Below are positions 44,864 through 54,733 of a stretch of DNA of 64,000 nucleotides, piece by piece. This DNA is from Kosakonia sp. SMBL-WEM22. Lineage in GTDB: Bacteria; Pseudomonadota; Gammaproteobacteria; Enterobacterales; Enterobacteriaceae. The number at the start of each line of letters is the position of its first letter. Position 1 is the first letter of the stretch. The DNA is taken from positions 1,612,001 through 1,676,000 of the forward strand of contig NZ_CP051488.1 of NCBI RefSeq assembly GCF_014490785.1, in the 5' to 3' direction. The translations under genes were made by a program, and so were the position numbers. The notes below the pieces were generated by a model. The model was not told where the DNA came from and did no database searches. It saw nothing but the letters and a program-made list of their open reading frames with translations.

Positions 44864-45778
44864 TTATTCACTTTCCGACAGGACGTCCTGAAGTAGCCAG
44901 TCGTGAAAAATATTAACTTCACTACGCATAACCTGCTGCTGCGGGGTCACCAGATAATACGACCATTTTAGCGGCCAGCGATAATCGGGCTGCAGCTGCG
45001 CAAGCTGTCCGGTTTCGATAAGTTTCTTCACCAGAGCATATCGTACGATAGCTACACCACGACCGCTCAGAGCGGACAGAATCACCGCTGAGGTGGAATT
45101 GATATGAAGTCCGCTTTCAAGTGCCTCGGGGGCATTCACAGTCTGGAGCACCTCGTCCCACGATGGAAAATCTGCGCCGGGGTGAGGGGTATCATCATAA
45201 ATAAGCTTTTGCGTGGCGAGCCACTCGCCACAGGTTATTTTGCCTTCCGGAACAAGACGCGGACTGCAAACCAGTACGGCTTCTTCATCCATCAGCCAGG
45301 TTTTATTGACGCCCGGCCAATCCCCCTGTCCACAACGGATACCGATATCCGCCTCCCCGTGCGACACGTCCATTAGTTTTTCCGTAACGTTAAGCCGCAG
45401 GTCAATACTTTCATGGGTTTCTGAGAACCGGTTCAGTCGTTCCATTAGCCAGTTCATCATCAGTACCTGAGAGGCGGTTACTACGACGACCGAACGCGCG
45501 CGACGTCCGCGTAGTTTGTTCAGTCCAGATTCCAGTTTGTCCAATCCTTGGGTGATGTCCAGCAGGGCTTCCTGTGCTTCATCAACCAGCGTCAGGCGCT
45601 CCTTCCCTGAACGGGTGCGGTGAAGAAGCGGATGTCCCACCCAGTCTTCCAGTGCGCGGACAAGCTGGCCTACTGCGGCTGGCGTGACGCCCAGCTCCTG
45701 TGCCGCGCCAGTAAAACTTCCATGCCGGGCTGTAGCTTCAAAAGCATGCAGCCATTTCAGGCGATTTAGCGATCTCAT
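44864..45778 (-). CDS. LysR-family regulator (GcvA-like)
   Basis: This 304-residue regulator has an N-terminal helix-turn-helix (FTGAAQELGVTPAAVGQLVR) and a GcvA-type effector-binding domain. It sits at the centre of the cluster: three enzyme genes downstream on the same strand and five genes divergent on the other strand. The 176-bp gap to the SDR gene probably contains its operator. The inducer is unknown. Confidence 0.9.
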   Translation of the reverse strand: MRSLNRLKWLHAFEATARHGSFTGAAQELGVTPAAVGQLVRALEDWVGHPLLHRTRSGKERLTLVDEAQEALLDITQGLDKLESGLNKLRGRRARSVVVVTASQVLMMNWLMERLNRFSETHESIDLRLNVTEKLMDVSHGEADIGIRCGQGDWPGVNKTWLMDEEAVLVCSPRLVPEGKITCGEWLATQKLIYDDTPHPGADFPSWDEVLQTVNAPEALESGLHINSTSAVILSALSGRGVAIVRYALVKKLIETGQLAQLQPDYRWPLKWSYYLVTPQQQVMRSEVNIFHDWLLQDVLSESE

Positions 45779-45954
45779 TTCATATTTCCTGACTCATTAT
45801 TTTCTTCAGTATAAGTTAACGAGAAAGATTTTCTTTCCTGCGTCGCAATTTCTTCTCAGTCGTTAATACCGGGAGAGGGTGGCATTCTGATTTCACAGGA
45901 TGAGGGGGCTGCCTTCTCATCAATGACAATCCAATGAATGTAAAGAGGTTAGCG

Positions 45955-46731
45955 ATGAACGCATCTTTCTCCGGTAAAAAACTGTTAGTGGTCGGCGGTA
46001 CGAGTGGTATGGGTTTCGAAACGGCGAAACTGGTTCTGAAAAATGGTGGCAGCGTGGTGCTGGTTGGCAATCGTCAGGACAAGGCTGAACAGGCCCGTCA
46101 GGCGCTTTCTGCTGATGGTCAGGTCTCCATCATCGTTGCTGACCTGATGAAAGAAGAAGGCATGCAGCACGTTATTAATACTATCAACGCTGAACATAAA
46201 GACATTAGCCTGCTGGTGAATGCAGCGGGTGTGTTCTTCCCGAAACCCTTCGTCGACAATGAAACGTCTGACTACGACATGTATATGGACATTAACCGTG
46301 CGACCTTCTTCATTACCCGCGACGTGGTGCGCAATATGGTAGAAGCCGGTATTAAAGGTTCAATCGTTAATATCGGTTCAATGTGGGCGCAGCAGGCCAT
46401 CGGTGCCACTCCTTCTGCTGCTTATTCCATGGCGAAAGCCGGTCTGCACGCACTGACCAAAAACCTGGCGATTGAGCTTGGCGAAAAAGGGATCCGCGTG
46501 AATGCCGTTTCTCCGGCCGTTGTTCACACGCCGATTTACGAAGGCTTCATTCCGAAAGACGACGTGAAGGACGTGATGAACAGCTTCGACAGCTTCCACC
46601 CGATTGGCCGTGTGGGTACCCCGGTCGATATCGCGGAGACCGTTGCCTTCCTGCTTTCTGACAAGACTGGCTGGGTCACCGGCGCCATCTGGGATATAGA
46701 TGGTGGCGTGATGGCTGGCCGTAACGCCTGA
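45955..46731 (+). CDS. Short-chain dehydrogenase/reductase
   Basis: This 258-residue NAD(P)-dependent oxidoreductase has a classical SDR fold: cofactor motif GGTSGMGFETA, NAAG, active site Ser in IVNIGSMWAQ and YSMAK, and IRVNAVSPAVVHTPIY. The start at 45955 follows AGAGG. First of five genes on the plus strand that face away from the LysR gene. Substrate unknown. Confidence 0.9.
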   Translation: MNASFSGKKLLVVGGTSGMGFETAKLVLKNGGSVVLVGNRQDKAEQARQALSADGQVSIIVADLMKEEGMQHVINTINAEHKDISLLVNAAGVFFPKPFVDNETSDYDMYMDINRATFFITRDVVRNMVEAGIKGSIVNIGSMWAQQAIGATPSAAYSMAKAGLHALTKNLAIELGEKGIRVNAVSPAVVHTPIYEGFIPKDDVKDVMNSFDSFHPIGRVGTPVDIAETVAFLLSDKTGWVTGAIWDIDGGVMAGRNA

Positions 46732-46776
46732 TGACTCTGCCGCACGTGGGCGACCGCGTGCGGCACTGGAGTACTT

Positions 46777-47247
46777 ATGCAAATCCAGACCGCAAACTAT
46801 GACCTTGTCACCACATGGCAGGGGGGCATGGCCAGCCGCACGCGCTGCCAGTCTATGACGGGGGACAAGCGTCAAAGCCACGTTATCGATTCAGATGAAC
46901 CTGTCGCGCTGGGTGGCGAAGGGCGGGCGCCCGGCCCTCAGGATCTGATGCTGGCAGCTTTTAACGCCTGCATGACGGCCGCCTTTGTTCAGGAAGCCAT
47001 TAGTGCGGGCATCACGCTGACCCATCTTGATATCGAGACCCGCGGTGAACTCCTGACGGGAATATCCCGGCTCTGTGAAAAAATCACAGATGTTTCGCCT
47101 GGCTGGCTGCAGTATGTCATTCACGTCAGCGGGGAAGGGACTGCCCATCAGTTCGAATGCATCCATCAACTGGTCATTAACGCCTCCCTTCACCGGTGGT
47201 TACTGGCTCAGAACATGACGGTAGAGGGTGATTTAATTCTTATCTGA
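46777..47247 (+). CDS. OsmC/Ohr-like protein
   Basis: This 156-residue OsmC-family protein reduces organic hydroperoxides in better-known members. One expected reactive Cys is in LAAFNACMTAAFVQEA and a second in HQFECIHQLVINASL, giving the spacing of OsmC-type peroxidases. It lies in the SDR-OsmC-CMD-ADH-MFS run, which together with the AhpD-like gene suggests peroxide or electrophile detoxification. Confidence 0.8.
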   Translation: MQIQTANYDLVTTWQGGMASRTRCQSMTGDKRQSHVIDSDEPVALGGEGRAPGPQDLMLAAFNACMTAAFVQEAISAGITLTHLDIETRGELLTGISRLCEKITDVSPGWLQYVIHVSGEGTAHQFECIHQLVINASLHRWLLAQNMTVEGDLILI

Positions 47248-47285
47248 CGCGGTCTGGATACCCTGTTTCTCCTCGAGAAAATACG

Positions 47286-47804
47286 ATGACCACACCACGA
47301 GTTACCCCCTGGCAGGATGGTGAGCCTGTCGATGCGGACCTTCTTAATGCGATGAAAGCCCGACGTCCCGGTGGGGAACTGATTGGCATTGACCGCATAT
47401 TGATTAAAAGCTTTCCGCTGGCCACAGGCTGGAATGAACTGATGATCCGGGTTCGTCAGCAATTTTCCCTCAGCCTTGAATACCGGGAACTGATCATGTT
47501 GCGTGTAGCCTCACTCAACAAAGCAGAATTTGAATGGAACGTGCATTACCCTGCTTATCTGGATGCAGGCGGAACGGCTGAAAAAGCGGCTGCGCTTGAG
47601 CCTGCCTCAGTGTCATCCCTGTTTAATGAAACCGAAACCCTGCTCATCAGGCTTAATGACCAGTCAACACAAGGAGTGTTCGTGGATGAAAATATCATCG
47701 ACGAATTGAAACGCCGGCTTGGTGAAAAAGAGACCGTGGAAGCTGTTGCGACCGTCGCGACCTATAACATGGTGTCGCGTTTCCTTGTCGCCCTTGCCAT
47801 CTGA
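47286..47804 (+). CDS. Carboxymuconolactone decarboxylase-like protein without CxxC
   Basis: This 172-residue member of the CMD superfamily has LEYRELIMLRVASLNKAEFE then WNVHYPAYLDAG, where the AhpD CxxC is replaced by the EW..H pattern of decarboxylase-like proteins. It is therefore not a thiol peroxidase partner; a decarboxylase or isomerase-like role is possible. Same strand and close spacing with its neighbours. Confidence 0.78.
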   Translation: MTTPRVTPWQDGEPVDADLLNAMKARRPGGELIGIDRILIKSFPLATGWNELMIRVRQQFSLSLEYRELIMLRVASLNKAEFEWNVHYPAYLDAGGTAEKAAALEPASVSSLFNETETLLIRLNDQSTQGVFVDENIIDELKRRLGEKETVEAVATVATYNMVSRFLVALAI

Positions 47805-47831
47805 TAATCCCCCTTTTTACCGGTGCAATTT

Positions 47832-48860
47832 ATGAATAAAAAATATCGCGCTATGCAGATTGTTGCCCCCGGTGTGCTGGAAATGACAGAGCGACCGATA
47901 CCCGTTCCCGGCCCGGATGAGGTGCTTATCAAAATTGAAGCATGCGGAGTATGCGGTGCCGATCTCCGGGACGCGGAAAAAGCGCCGCAGGAGGGCCAGC
48001 CCGGGCGCATCCCGGGACATGAAATCGTCGGATACATTGCGCGCAAGGGCGGCAGGGTGCCCGATATCTGGCAAACCGGCCAGCGAGTCGGTGTCGGGCG
48101 TCTGGGCGGTTACTGTCAGCACTGCAACCCCTGTCGCAGCGGGCTTTTTCATCTTTGCGAAAACCAGCTGACGCCAGGTCTCAGCTGCGATGGCGGCTAT
48201 GCCGAGTACGTTGTCATGCGTTATACCGCGCTGATCGCTATTCCCGCAGAACTCTCTTCCGTACATGCCGCCCCAATCCTCTGCGCCGGTACTGCTACCT
48301 TTAACGCGCTGCGTCATTCCGGCGCCAGGGCAGGCGACAGAGTCGCTGTTCTCGGGATGGGGGGACTGGGTCACATGGCCGTTCAGTACGCCCGTAAAAT
48401 GGGTTTTGAGGTGACGGTAGTGGCGCGTGGTCATGAAAAAGAACGTGCGGCCTTTCAACTGGGCGCGCATCACTACATCGATGCGCTCAGTGAAGACGCA
48501 GCAGCGCGCCTGAAAGCTGACGGCGGGGGGGATTTTATTCTGGCCACGGCTTCAGATTCAGAAACGGTCTCAGGCCTGCTGTCTGCTCTTGCCCCCCAGG
48601 GGAAAGCGATCCTGTTGGGGACCGGACGAACGCCCCTGCAGATTATGCCGGGCATGATGATTGGCGCGGAACGCTCGCTGTCAGGTTCCTTTGTCAGCAC
48701 ACCCGCTCAAACCGAACGTGCGCTGCGTTTCAGTCACCTCTTTCAGACGTTGCCCGTCACAGAACAACTGCCGCTTGAGCAGGCCAATGAGGCGCTCAAC
48801 AGGCTGAAGATGGGTCATGCACGCTACCGGATGGTGCTCACAATGAATCAGGATAATTAA
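47832..48860 (+). CDS. Zinc-dependent alcohol dehydrogenase
   Basis: This 342-residue medium-chain dehydrogenase has catalytic zinc ligands in GVCGADLRD and PGHEIVG and a four-Cys structural zinc loop (CQHCNPCRSGLFHLC). The NAD(P) motif is GMGGLGHMAVQYA. The ATG at 47832 is taken; a GTG nine bases upstream is possible. Followed after 4 bp by the MFS gene. Substrate unknown. Confidence 0.88.
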   Translation: MNKKYRAMQIVAPGVLEMTERPIPVPGPDEVLIKIEACGVCGADLRDAEKAPQEGQPGRIPGHEIVGYIARKGGRVPDIWQTGQRVGVGRLGGYCQHCNPCRSGLFHLCENQLTPGLSCDGGYAEYVVMRYTALIAIPAELSSVHAAPILCAGTATFNALRHSGARAGDRVAVLGMGGLGHMAVQYARKMGFEVTVVARGHEKERAAFQLGAHHYIDALSEDAAARLKADGGGDFILATASDSETVSGLLSALAPQGKAILLGTGRTPLQIMPGMMIGAERSLSGSFVSTPAQTERALRFSHLFQTLPVTEQLPLEQANEALNRLKMGHARYRMVLTMNQDN

Positions 48861-48864
48861 TCAC

Positions 48865-50073
48865 ATGTCCACAGAACAGTTCCTGCCTGTTGCAGACCAG
48901 AACAATAATATCATCCGCCTCTCGGCCGCCCAGGCTCTCGCTGGTGCTAACTCGGTGGTTTTTTATGCCACGGGGGCCATTGTAGGTAACGCTATCGCGC
49001 CCAGTAGTTCTCTGGCTACGCTGCCCATCACCATGTTTGTTCTGGGCATGGCGGCCTGCATCCTGCCGTTAGGTTCACTGGCGCGAAAAAATGGCCGTAA
49101 GGCTGCCTTTATGGTCGGCACCGGGGCGGGGGTTATTACCGGACTGATAGCTGCCCTAGCCGTCCTTGTTGGTTCATTCATCCTCTTCTGCGTTGCCGCT
49201 TTTATCGGGGGGGCATATGCAGCCGTGGCGCTCAGCTTTCGTTTTGCCGCCACCGATGGCGTCACACCGGAACGACGGGCTCGCGCTTTGTCGCTGGTGA
49301 TGGGAGGAGGCGTGATCGCCGGTGTGGTGGGCCCGATGCTGGTTTCCGCAACGATGCACCTCTGGCCACCTCACACCTTCGCTGTCACCTTCCTTGCCCA
49401 GGCGTTCGTGGCCGTCATCTCGGCGTTTATCCTCAACGGCGTGAAAACAGCCGAACCTGTCAGTGCAGCCAAAGCGGGTGGGCGGCCTTTGCGCGAAATA
49501 GTGCGTCAGCCGGGCTTTGCCAGAACCGTATTTAGCGGTGCGGTCACCTATATGGTGATGAACTTCCTGATGACGGCTGCACCGCTTTCGATGCACATGC
49601 ACGGTATTTCTCAGCAGGCGTCCAACCTGGGGATTCAGTGGCACGTTATTGCCATGTACGGCCCGGGATTTTTCACCGGCAAGTTAATCAACCGTTTTGG
49701 TGCCATGCGTATCGCCGCGACGGGTCTGCTTATCACTGCATGTGCGGTCCTGGCCGGTCTCGACGGAACCGATATTTTCCATTACTGGCTGTCGCTGATA
49801 TTACTGGGCCTTGGCTGGAATTTTGGCTTCACCGGCGCATCGGCGAAAATCATTGAATATCACCGTCCCGAAGAGAAAACCCAGGTCCAGTCTTTGAACG
49901 ATTTTGTGGTGTTCGGGGTAATGATCGTGGGATCATTTTCTTCAGGCGCGCTGCTCAGTTTCTACGGCTGGAACGCCGTCTTGTGGGGGGCACTTGTGCC
50001 TGTCGGTCTTGCATTTATAGGTATCGTAAAAGAACTGCAGGCAAAAGGTCAGAGTAAATTATCATCCCGATAA
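48865..50073 (+). CDS. MFS transporter closing the LysR cluster
   Basis: This 402-residue protein has 12 helices and features common to MFS drug/metabolite exporters: LPLGSLARKNGRKAAFMVGT at loop 2-3 and GVIAGVVGPMLVSATMHLWP. It is coupled to the dehydrogenase gene by a 4-bp gap and likely carries the substrate or product of the pathway. Substrate unknown. Confidence 0.82.
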   Translation: MSTEQFLPVADQNNNIIRLSAAQALAGANSVVFYATGAIVGNAIAPSSSLATLPITMFVLGMAACILPLGSLARKNGRKAAFMVGTGAGVITGLIAALAVLVGSFILFCVAAFIGGAYAAVALSFRFAATDGVTPERRARALSLVMGGGVIAGVVGPMLVSATMHLWPPHTFAVTFLAQAFVAVISAFILNGVKTAEPVSAAKAGGRPLREIVRQPGFARTVFSGAVTYMVMNFLMTAAPLSMHMHGISQQASNLGIQWHVIAMYGPGFFTGKLINRFGAMRIAATGLLITACAVLAGLDGTDIFHYWLSLILLGLGWNFGFTGASAKIIEYHRPEEKTQVQSLNDFVVFGVMIVGSFSSGALLSFYGWNAVLWGALVPVGLAFIGIVKELQAKGQSKLSSR

Positions 50074-50429
50074 AGGTTGCTTTGCTGACGGAGCACTCAT
50101 CCTATTCATGTAAAACTCTATTAAGCCCAAAATTAACAAAGAGGGTTTCGGATATGTTCATCAATGCTTTGTCGGGCAGAATTTTTCTACGTCCGCTCTT
50201 CGCTCCGAGTAGAGCGTGAGTCATATAGCAATCTGTTTTGTACCATAAACTGACGTTGCGGGATTCACGACATTAAGTTCAAAATCAAGTGTTGAACTCT
50301 TACCATTAACGGACGATGATAAGAAAAACTTGAAATACAATCGTTAAAACCTTCGCTATTAAAGTATTTAATTTTTTTGGTGGAAGGCCCCATTTCCGTA
50401 GCCTTTGTAATACATTTAGAGGGAGTTTT
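50074..50429. other. Intergenic region before the Gabija genes
   Basis: 356 bp with no gene on either strand. A small hairpin GCTCT/AGAGC lies near 50192-50212. The second half is AT-rich and should contain the gajA promoter. No att-like repeat was found. Confidence 0.4.
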
Positions 50430-52214
50430 ATGTATTTATCAAAACTTGGAATCCGTAATTTTAGAAACTTTGAGGCTGCTCACATTCCACTGGCAGGTAA
50501 TGTTGTGTTATTGGGGGAAAATCGTGTCGGTAAAAGTAATCTGCTTTTCGCAATTCGACTGGTTATTGATCCTACTCTTCCTGATTCAGCCAGGCAGCTT
50601 AAGCTGTCAGATTTCTGGGATGGCTGCGACCTTGAATCAAACCCTCAAATTGAGGTGCACCTTGAATTCGCCGATTTCGACAGTGACCCTTGCCTCTCAG
50701 CTCTGTTGACCGATTTTCGCATCGCAGAGGATCCTACCGTAGCAAGGTTGAGCTACATTTTTCGAAAAAAGGAAGAAGTCGATGGGGCTCCACGTTCGGG
50801 TGAAGACTGTGAGTTTATTGTTTTTGGCGGAGGTCTGGAATCGCGAGCCATTCCTGGACGCGTCAGGCGGCGGATCGCCATTGATATGCTGGACGCGTTA
50901 CGCGATGCAGAAGCTCAACTTGCTTCCTGGCGAAACTCCCCGCTACGTCCCTTATTGGAAGATGCATTCTCTACACTGAGCCGAGCCGATTTGGATCGCG
51001 TAGCAACTGAGCTTCAGGCAGCAACGGAAACCATGGAGAAGTTCCCATCAATTAAGGTTCTCGAAAATTCTCTGCGTGGTGGCATTCTTGACCTGGCTGG
51101 AACTGCTCACGATTTAGATGCCCGCCTCCGTTTTGCACCTACTGACCCGCTTAGATTGATGCGTTCTATCTCTATGTTCATCGATGATGGAAAGAGAGGC
51201 ATTATTGAAGCGAGCCTGGGTTCTGCGAACGTGGCTCTGATATCACTCAAGCTAGCAGAGTTTGCATGGCGACGTGAAAAGAATGAACGTAATTTCTCTC
51301 TGCTTTGTATTGAAGAACCCGAAGCACACCTTCACCCACAGCTTCAGCGTGCTGTTTTTCACAAACTTTTCAATAATGCTGACAAAGATCAGTCTTTGAT
51401 TGTAACGAGCCATTCTCCCACCTTGGCAACCATTGCTCCTCTTCGTTCTGTCGTTCGCATTTGCAGGGATCCTAAAGGGCGTTCACGAGCTTTTTCCCTA
51501 GCCGAGCTGCCAGTAAACAGTGAAGAACTCGACGACATTGAACGATATTTAACAGCAACCAGATCGGAGCTGCTTTTTGCTAATGGAGTAATATTTGTTG
51601 AAGGCGATGCTGAGGAGGTTTTACTTCCAGGTTTCGCACAGGCCATGGGGATCAATCTCGACCAGCTTGGGATTACGGTATGTAACGTAGCGGGAGTTAA
51701 TTTTGAACCATACGTGAAGCTGGCAGCCAGCCTCGGACTACCTTTTTCCGTCATAACCGACTGGGATCCACTGGATGGTACGAAACAACCGATGGGTAAA
51801 ACACGTTCAATTAGTATCTGGCAGGCATATAGCGATGTGTCGGCGAAACTGAAAAAACTAACCCCTGAAAATATGATTTGGTTGAATAGAAGTTCTTATG
51901 AAGCTTGTAAGGCTGTATTTGAAAGGATTGGCATTTTTTTAAACGATCAGACATTTGAAGTCGCTGTGGCCAATACGACAGGCCTCAAAGAAGCGCTGCT
52001 TGATATCCTCGATGAACAGGGATTTGGTGCGTTACGTTCATCAAGGATTGCTTCATGGCGTGCTGGTATTGTTCCAGACCCGACGCAACTTCTCGCGATG
52101 ATATCAGACATAGGTAAAGGACGTTTGGCTGCCAAGCTGAAGCAAAAGGCACCTGAGCTTGCGCCGCCGGAGTATATTGCTTCAGCTATTCAATATGTGG
52201 TGTCGAATGTCTGA
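50430..52214 (+). CDS. gajA: Gabija defence protein GajA (OLD-type ATPase with TOPRIM nuclease)
   Basis: This 594-residue protein starts with an ABC/SMC-like ATPase: Walker A GENRVGKS at 29-36 and Walker B LLCIEEPEAHLHPQL with Glu295-Glu296. A C-terminal TOPRIM nuclease has the Glu in VIFVEGDAEE (Glu391) and the acidic pair in TDWDP (Asp444, Asp446). This is the layout of class 2 OLD nucleases and GajA. The next gene is a UvrD-like helicase overlapping by 8 bp, the defining Gabija pair. The complex degrades phage DNA when nucleotide levels fall. A strong ribosome site (GAGGGAG) precedes the start. Confidence 0.92.
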   Translation: MYLSKLGIRNFRNFEAAHIPLAGNVVLLGENRVGKSNLLFAIRLVIDPTLPDSARQLKLSDFWDGCDLESNPQIEVHLEFADFDSDPCLSALLTDFRIAEDPTVARLSYIFRKKEEVDGAPRSGEDCEFIVFGGGLESRAIPGRVRRRIAIDMLDALRDAEAQLASWRNSPLRPLLEDAFSTLSRADLDRVATELQAATETMEKFPSIKVLENSLRGGILDLAGTAHDLDARLRFAPTDPLRLMRSISMFIDDGKRGIIEASLGSANVALISLKLAEFAWRREKNERNFSLLCIEEPEAHLHPQLQRAVFHKLFNNADKDQSLIVTSHSPTLATIAPLRSVVRICRDPKGRSRAFSLAELPVNSEELDDIERYLTATRSELLFANGVIFVEGDAEEVLLPGFAQAMGINLDQLGITVCNVAGVNFEPYVKLAASLGLPFSVITDWDPLDGTKQPMGKTRSISIWQAYSDVSAKLKKLTPENMIWLNRSSYEACKAVFERIGIFLNDQTFEVAVANTTGLKEALLDILDEQGFGALRSSRIASWRAGIVPDPTQLLAMISDIGKGRLAAKLKQKAPELAPPEYIASAIQYVVSNV

Positions 52215-53988
52215 CTGGCGCGCACTTTCAGATGCTCTTAATGAGCTATTGCCGAACAGAGAGCAGTACGCTGCGGCCACATACCCTGGCCACTGCGTAG
52301 TTATTGCTGGGCCAGGCAGCGGGAAAACCAAAACACTTACGACCGCCATGGCACGTGTCCTGATTGAAGAGGTCGCTGACCCCCGAGGCGTGGCCTGTAT
52401 TACTTACAACAATGAATGCGCTTCTGAACTTGAAGGACGTCTGGCATGCTTTAAGGTCATTGGCGATGATCGGAACTTTATTGGTACCGTACATAGCTTT
52501 GCATTAAATCAGGTTCTAATCCCCTACTCACGATGTATACCGGGTTTGCTGCCGGATGATTTTCGTGTGGCGACCAGAGATGAGAGTCGCGCGGCTGTTG
52601 AAATGGCTTACCAGGCTAGATTCGGAACTGACGGAGATCCTCATGCACGGTGGAAATTTGCAGAAGAGAAACGACGCCGGGATGTGAATCGACTCCTACC
52701 GGCTTGGCGAAATAACAATCCGGAGCTGGCAGATTTTATTGAAGGTTATGAGGCAGAACTTCGGCGCTTAGGACTGATTGACTTCGATGATATGCCACTC
52801 ATTGCTTTTCGTATTATTAGTGAGCATGAATGGGTACGTAATGCTATCCGGTCGCGTTATCCTGTCTTGTTTGTAGATGAATATCAGGATCTGGGGCACG
52901 CTCTTCATGAGCTGGTACTGCTGCTGTGCTTTAACGGTGGAATACGATTATTTGCGGTCGGGGATGCAGATCAGTCCATTTACGGATTTAATGGTGCAAA
53001 TCCAGGGCTACTGGACAGTCTTGTTTCACGGGCAGATGTTAGACCGTTCCGTCTTCGCTTTAACTATCGATCTGGCGCTAAAATTATCAGGGCATCATTA
53101 GGAGCCTTGGGAGAAGACCGCGATTATACTGGCCCCGATGGTAATCCAGAGGGAGAGTTAGGATTCCATGGGATTAATGGGGATTATGACGCACAGGCGC
53201 ATTTTATCGCTCATGATCTAATTCCCTCGTTGTTTGAAAGAGGGTTTCAGCCTGAACGCATTGGGGTTCTTTACCGGGCAGCCTGGCTTGGCGATAAAGT
53301 TGCGGATGAGTTCAAGGCCAGAAATATTGCCATAATACGTGCTGACAGTAATGCTCTCATTAAGCGTAATTCTCGTCTTTCACGTTTCATCGAAGCATGC
53401 AGTCAGTGGGTTACAGGGGGATGGAAAGAAGCCTCTCCGCCATTTAACCTATTACTGGGTCAGGCGCTCTTTCTTGTTTATGGCCGCCGCGCAAGCCGTG
53501 CTGAAGAACAATTACAGACCGTACAGCTCATCACTTTTTTACGAAACGGAATCGATAAAGCGGAAAGTGCTCACGAGTGGCTGAGACGTTTAAATGATGA
53601 AATCATCACCGGCTGGATGGGTATCTCACAGAACACTCAGCAGGAATGGGATGTCATCGCTGAGTTACTGAAACGAACCGATCCCCTCAGGGGATTGGAT
53701 GTGTCTCTGGATGTTTTCGCTGGGAAAGTAGAAGGAAGCGGGCGCATTGCCCTTAGTACTTTTCATAGTGCAAAAGGTCGAGAATTTGATGTAGCCATAA
53801 TGTTTGGAGTAAATAAATATGATTTCCCAAGTAAGCGAGATATGGCTTCAGGTAATGCACTCCGCGAAGCACGACGCCTCTTTTATGTAGGCGTCACCCG
53901 CCCTCGAAAAGAGCTGCACTTGGTTTATGAAAAAGGTAAACATTCGCCTTGGATTACCGAACTGTATCATCGCAGTCAGCGGATGTAG
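52207..53988 (+). CDS. gajB: Gabija defence protein GajB (UvrD-like helicase)
   Basis: This 593-residue superfamily 1 helicase has Walker A AGPGSGKTKTL (35-41 core GPGSGKT), motif II VDEYQD, motif III GDADQSIYGFNGA, motif V-like STFHSAKGREFDVAI and motif VI YVGVTRPRKELHLV. The start at 52207 overlaps the gajA stop (ATGTCTGA), indicating coupled translation. It is larger than the founding Bacillus GajB (about 490 aa). It partners GajA in the anti-phage complex. Confidence 0.92.
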   Translation: MSDWRALSDALNELLPNREQYAAATYPGHCVVIAGPGSGKTKTLTTAMARVLIEEVADPRGVACITYNNECASELEGRLACFKVIGDDRNFIGTVHSFALNQVLIPYSRCIPGLLPDDFRVATRDESRAAVEMAYQARFGTDGDPHARWKFAEEKRRRDVNRLLPAWRNNNPELADFIEGYEAELRRLGLIDFDDMPLIAFRIISEHEWVRNAIRSRYPVLFVDEYQDLGHALHELVLLLCFNGGIRLFAVGDADQSIYGFNGANPGLLDSLVSRADVRPFRLRFNYRSGAKIIRASLGALGEDRDYTGPDGNPEGELGFHGINGDYDAQAHFIAHDLIPSLFERGFQPERIGVLYRAAWLGDKVADEFKARNIAIIRADSNALIKRNSRLSRFIEACSQWVTGGWKEASPPFNLLLGQALFLVYGRRASRAEEQLQTVQLITFLRNGIDKAESAHEWLRRLNDEIITGWMGISQNTQQEWDVIAELLKRTDPLRGLDVSLDVFAGKVEGSGRIALSTFHSAKGREFDVAIMFGVNKYDFPSKRDMASGNALREARRLFYVGVTRPRKELHLVYEKGKHSPWITELYHRSQRM

Positions 53989-54110
53989 AACCTTATAGAA
54001 AAACAAAGAGAAGTAATTCATCGCTTTGCAGGAGAGCCAGGCAGTGGATTGATAAGAATCTCTTTGGTCAACACACGAAACCCCTTCTTTTCTAACGTCT
54101 TTACCATCTG

Positions 54111-54704
54111 AGAGGGCGGGGCGTAAAACGCAGACGACGTCGTAAAGTGCTGGCAACAGAACGTCTGCCGCTGCTCCGCCCGGCGGCGTCCGACCTGACC
54201 TGGTCGATGGATTTTGTCATGGACGCGCTCGCCACCGGTCGCAGGATCAAGTGCCTGACCTGTGTGGACGACTTCACGAAGAAGTGCCTGACAATTACTA
54301 TCGCATTCGGGATTTCAGGCGTGCAGGTCACGCGTCTTCTGGACAGCATTGCACTGTTTCGAGGCTATCCGGCGACTATAAGAATTGACCAAGGGCCGGA
54401 GTTCACCTGCCGCGCACTGGAGCAATAAGCCTTTGAGCATGGTGTTGAGTTGCGCATAATCCAGCCGGGAAAGCCAGCGCAGAACGGATTTATTGAGAGC
54501 TTTAACGGACGATTTCGCCTTGAATGTCTGAATGAGCACTGGTTCAGCGATTTCGTTTACGCTATGAAAATCATCAGTGAATGGCGTCAGGATTATAACG
54601 AGTGCCGCCCGCACTCCGCGCTGAATTATCAGACGCCGTCTGAATTGGCGGCGGGCTGGAGAAAGGGTCATTCTGAGAATGAAGATTTCGACGTTACTAA
54701 CTGA
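54111..54704 (+). pseudogene. IS3-family transposase orfB, 5' truncated and interrupted
   Basis: The frame encodes the rve integrase core of an IS3-family OrfB: TWSMDFVMDALATG (first Asp), RIDQGPEFTCRALEQ (second Asp), then an in-frame TAA at 54426 where Trp is usual, continuing AFEHGVELRIIQPGKPAQNG and FIESFNGRFRLECLN (Glu) to the normal end. The N-terminal part and orfA are absent. It is inactive. Confidence 0.9.
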
Positions 54705-54733
54705 GCGCTGTATCTAATCCTGTGGGCAGGTCA
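54111..54733 (+). mobile_element. Remnant of an IS3-family insertion sequence
   Basis: The right end is intact: TAATCCTGTGGGCAGGTCA finishes at 54733, the reverse complement of a TGACCTGCCCACAGG-type terminal repeat. No matching left end is seen upstream, so the 5' part was lost. It lies between Gabija and the transposition genes. Confidence 0.8.
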
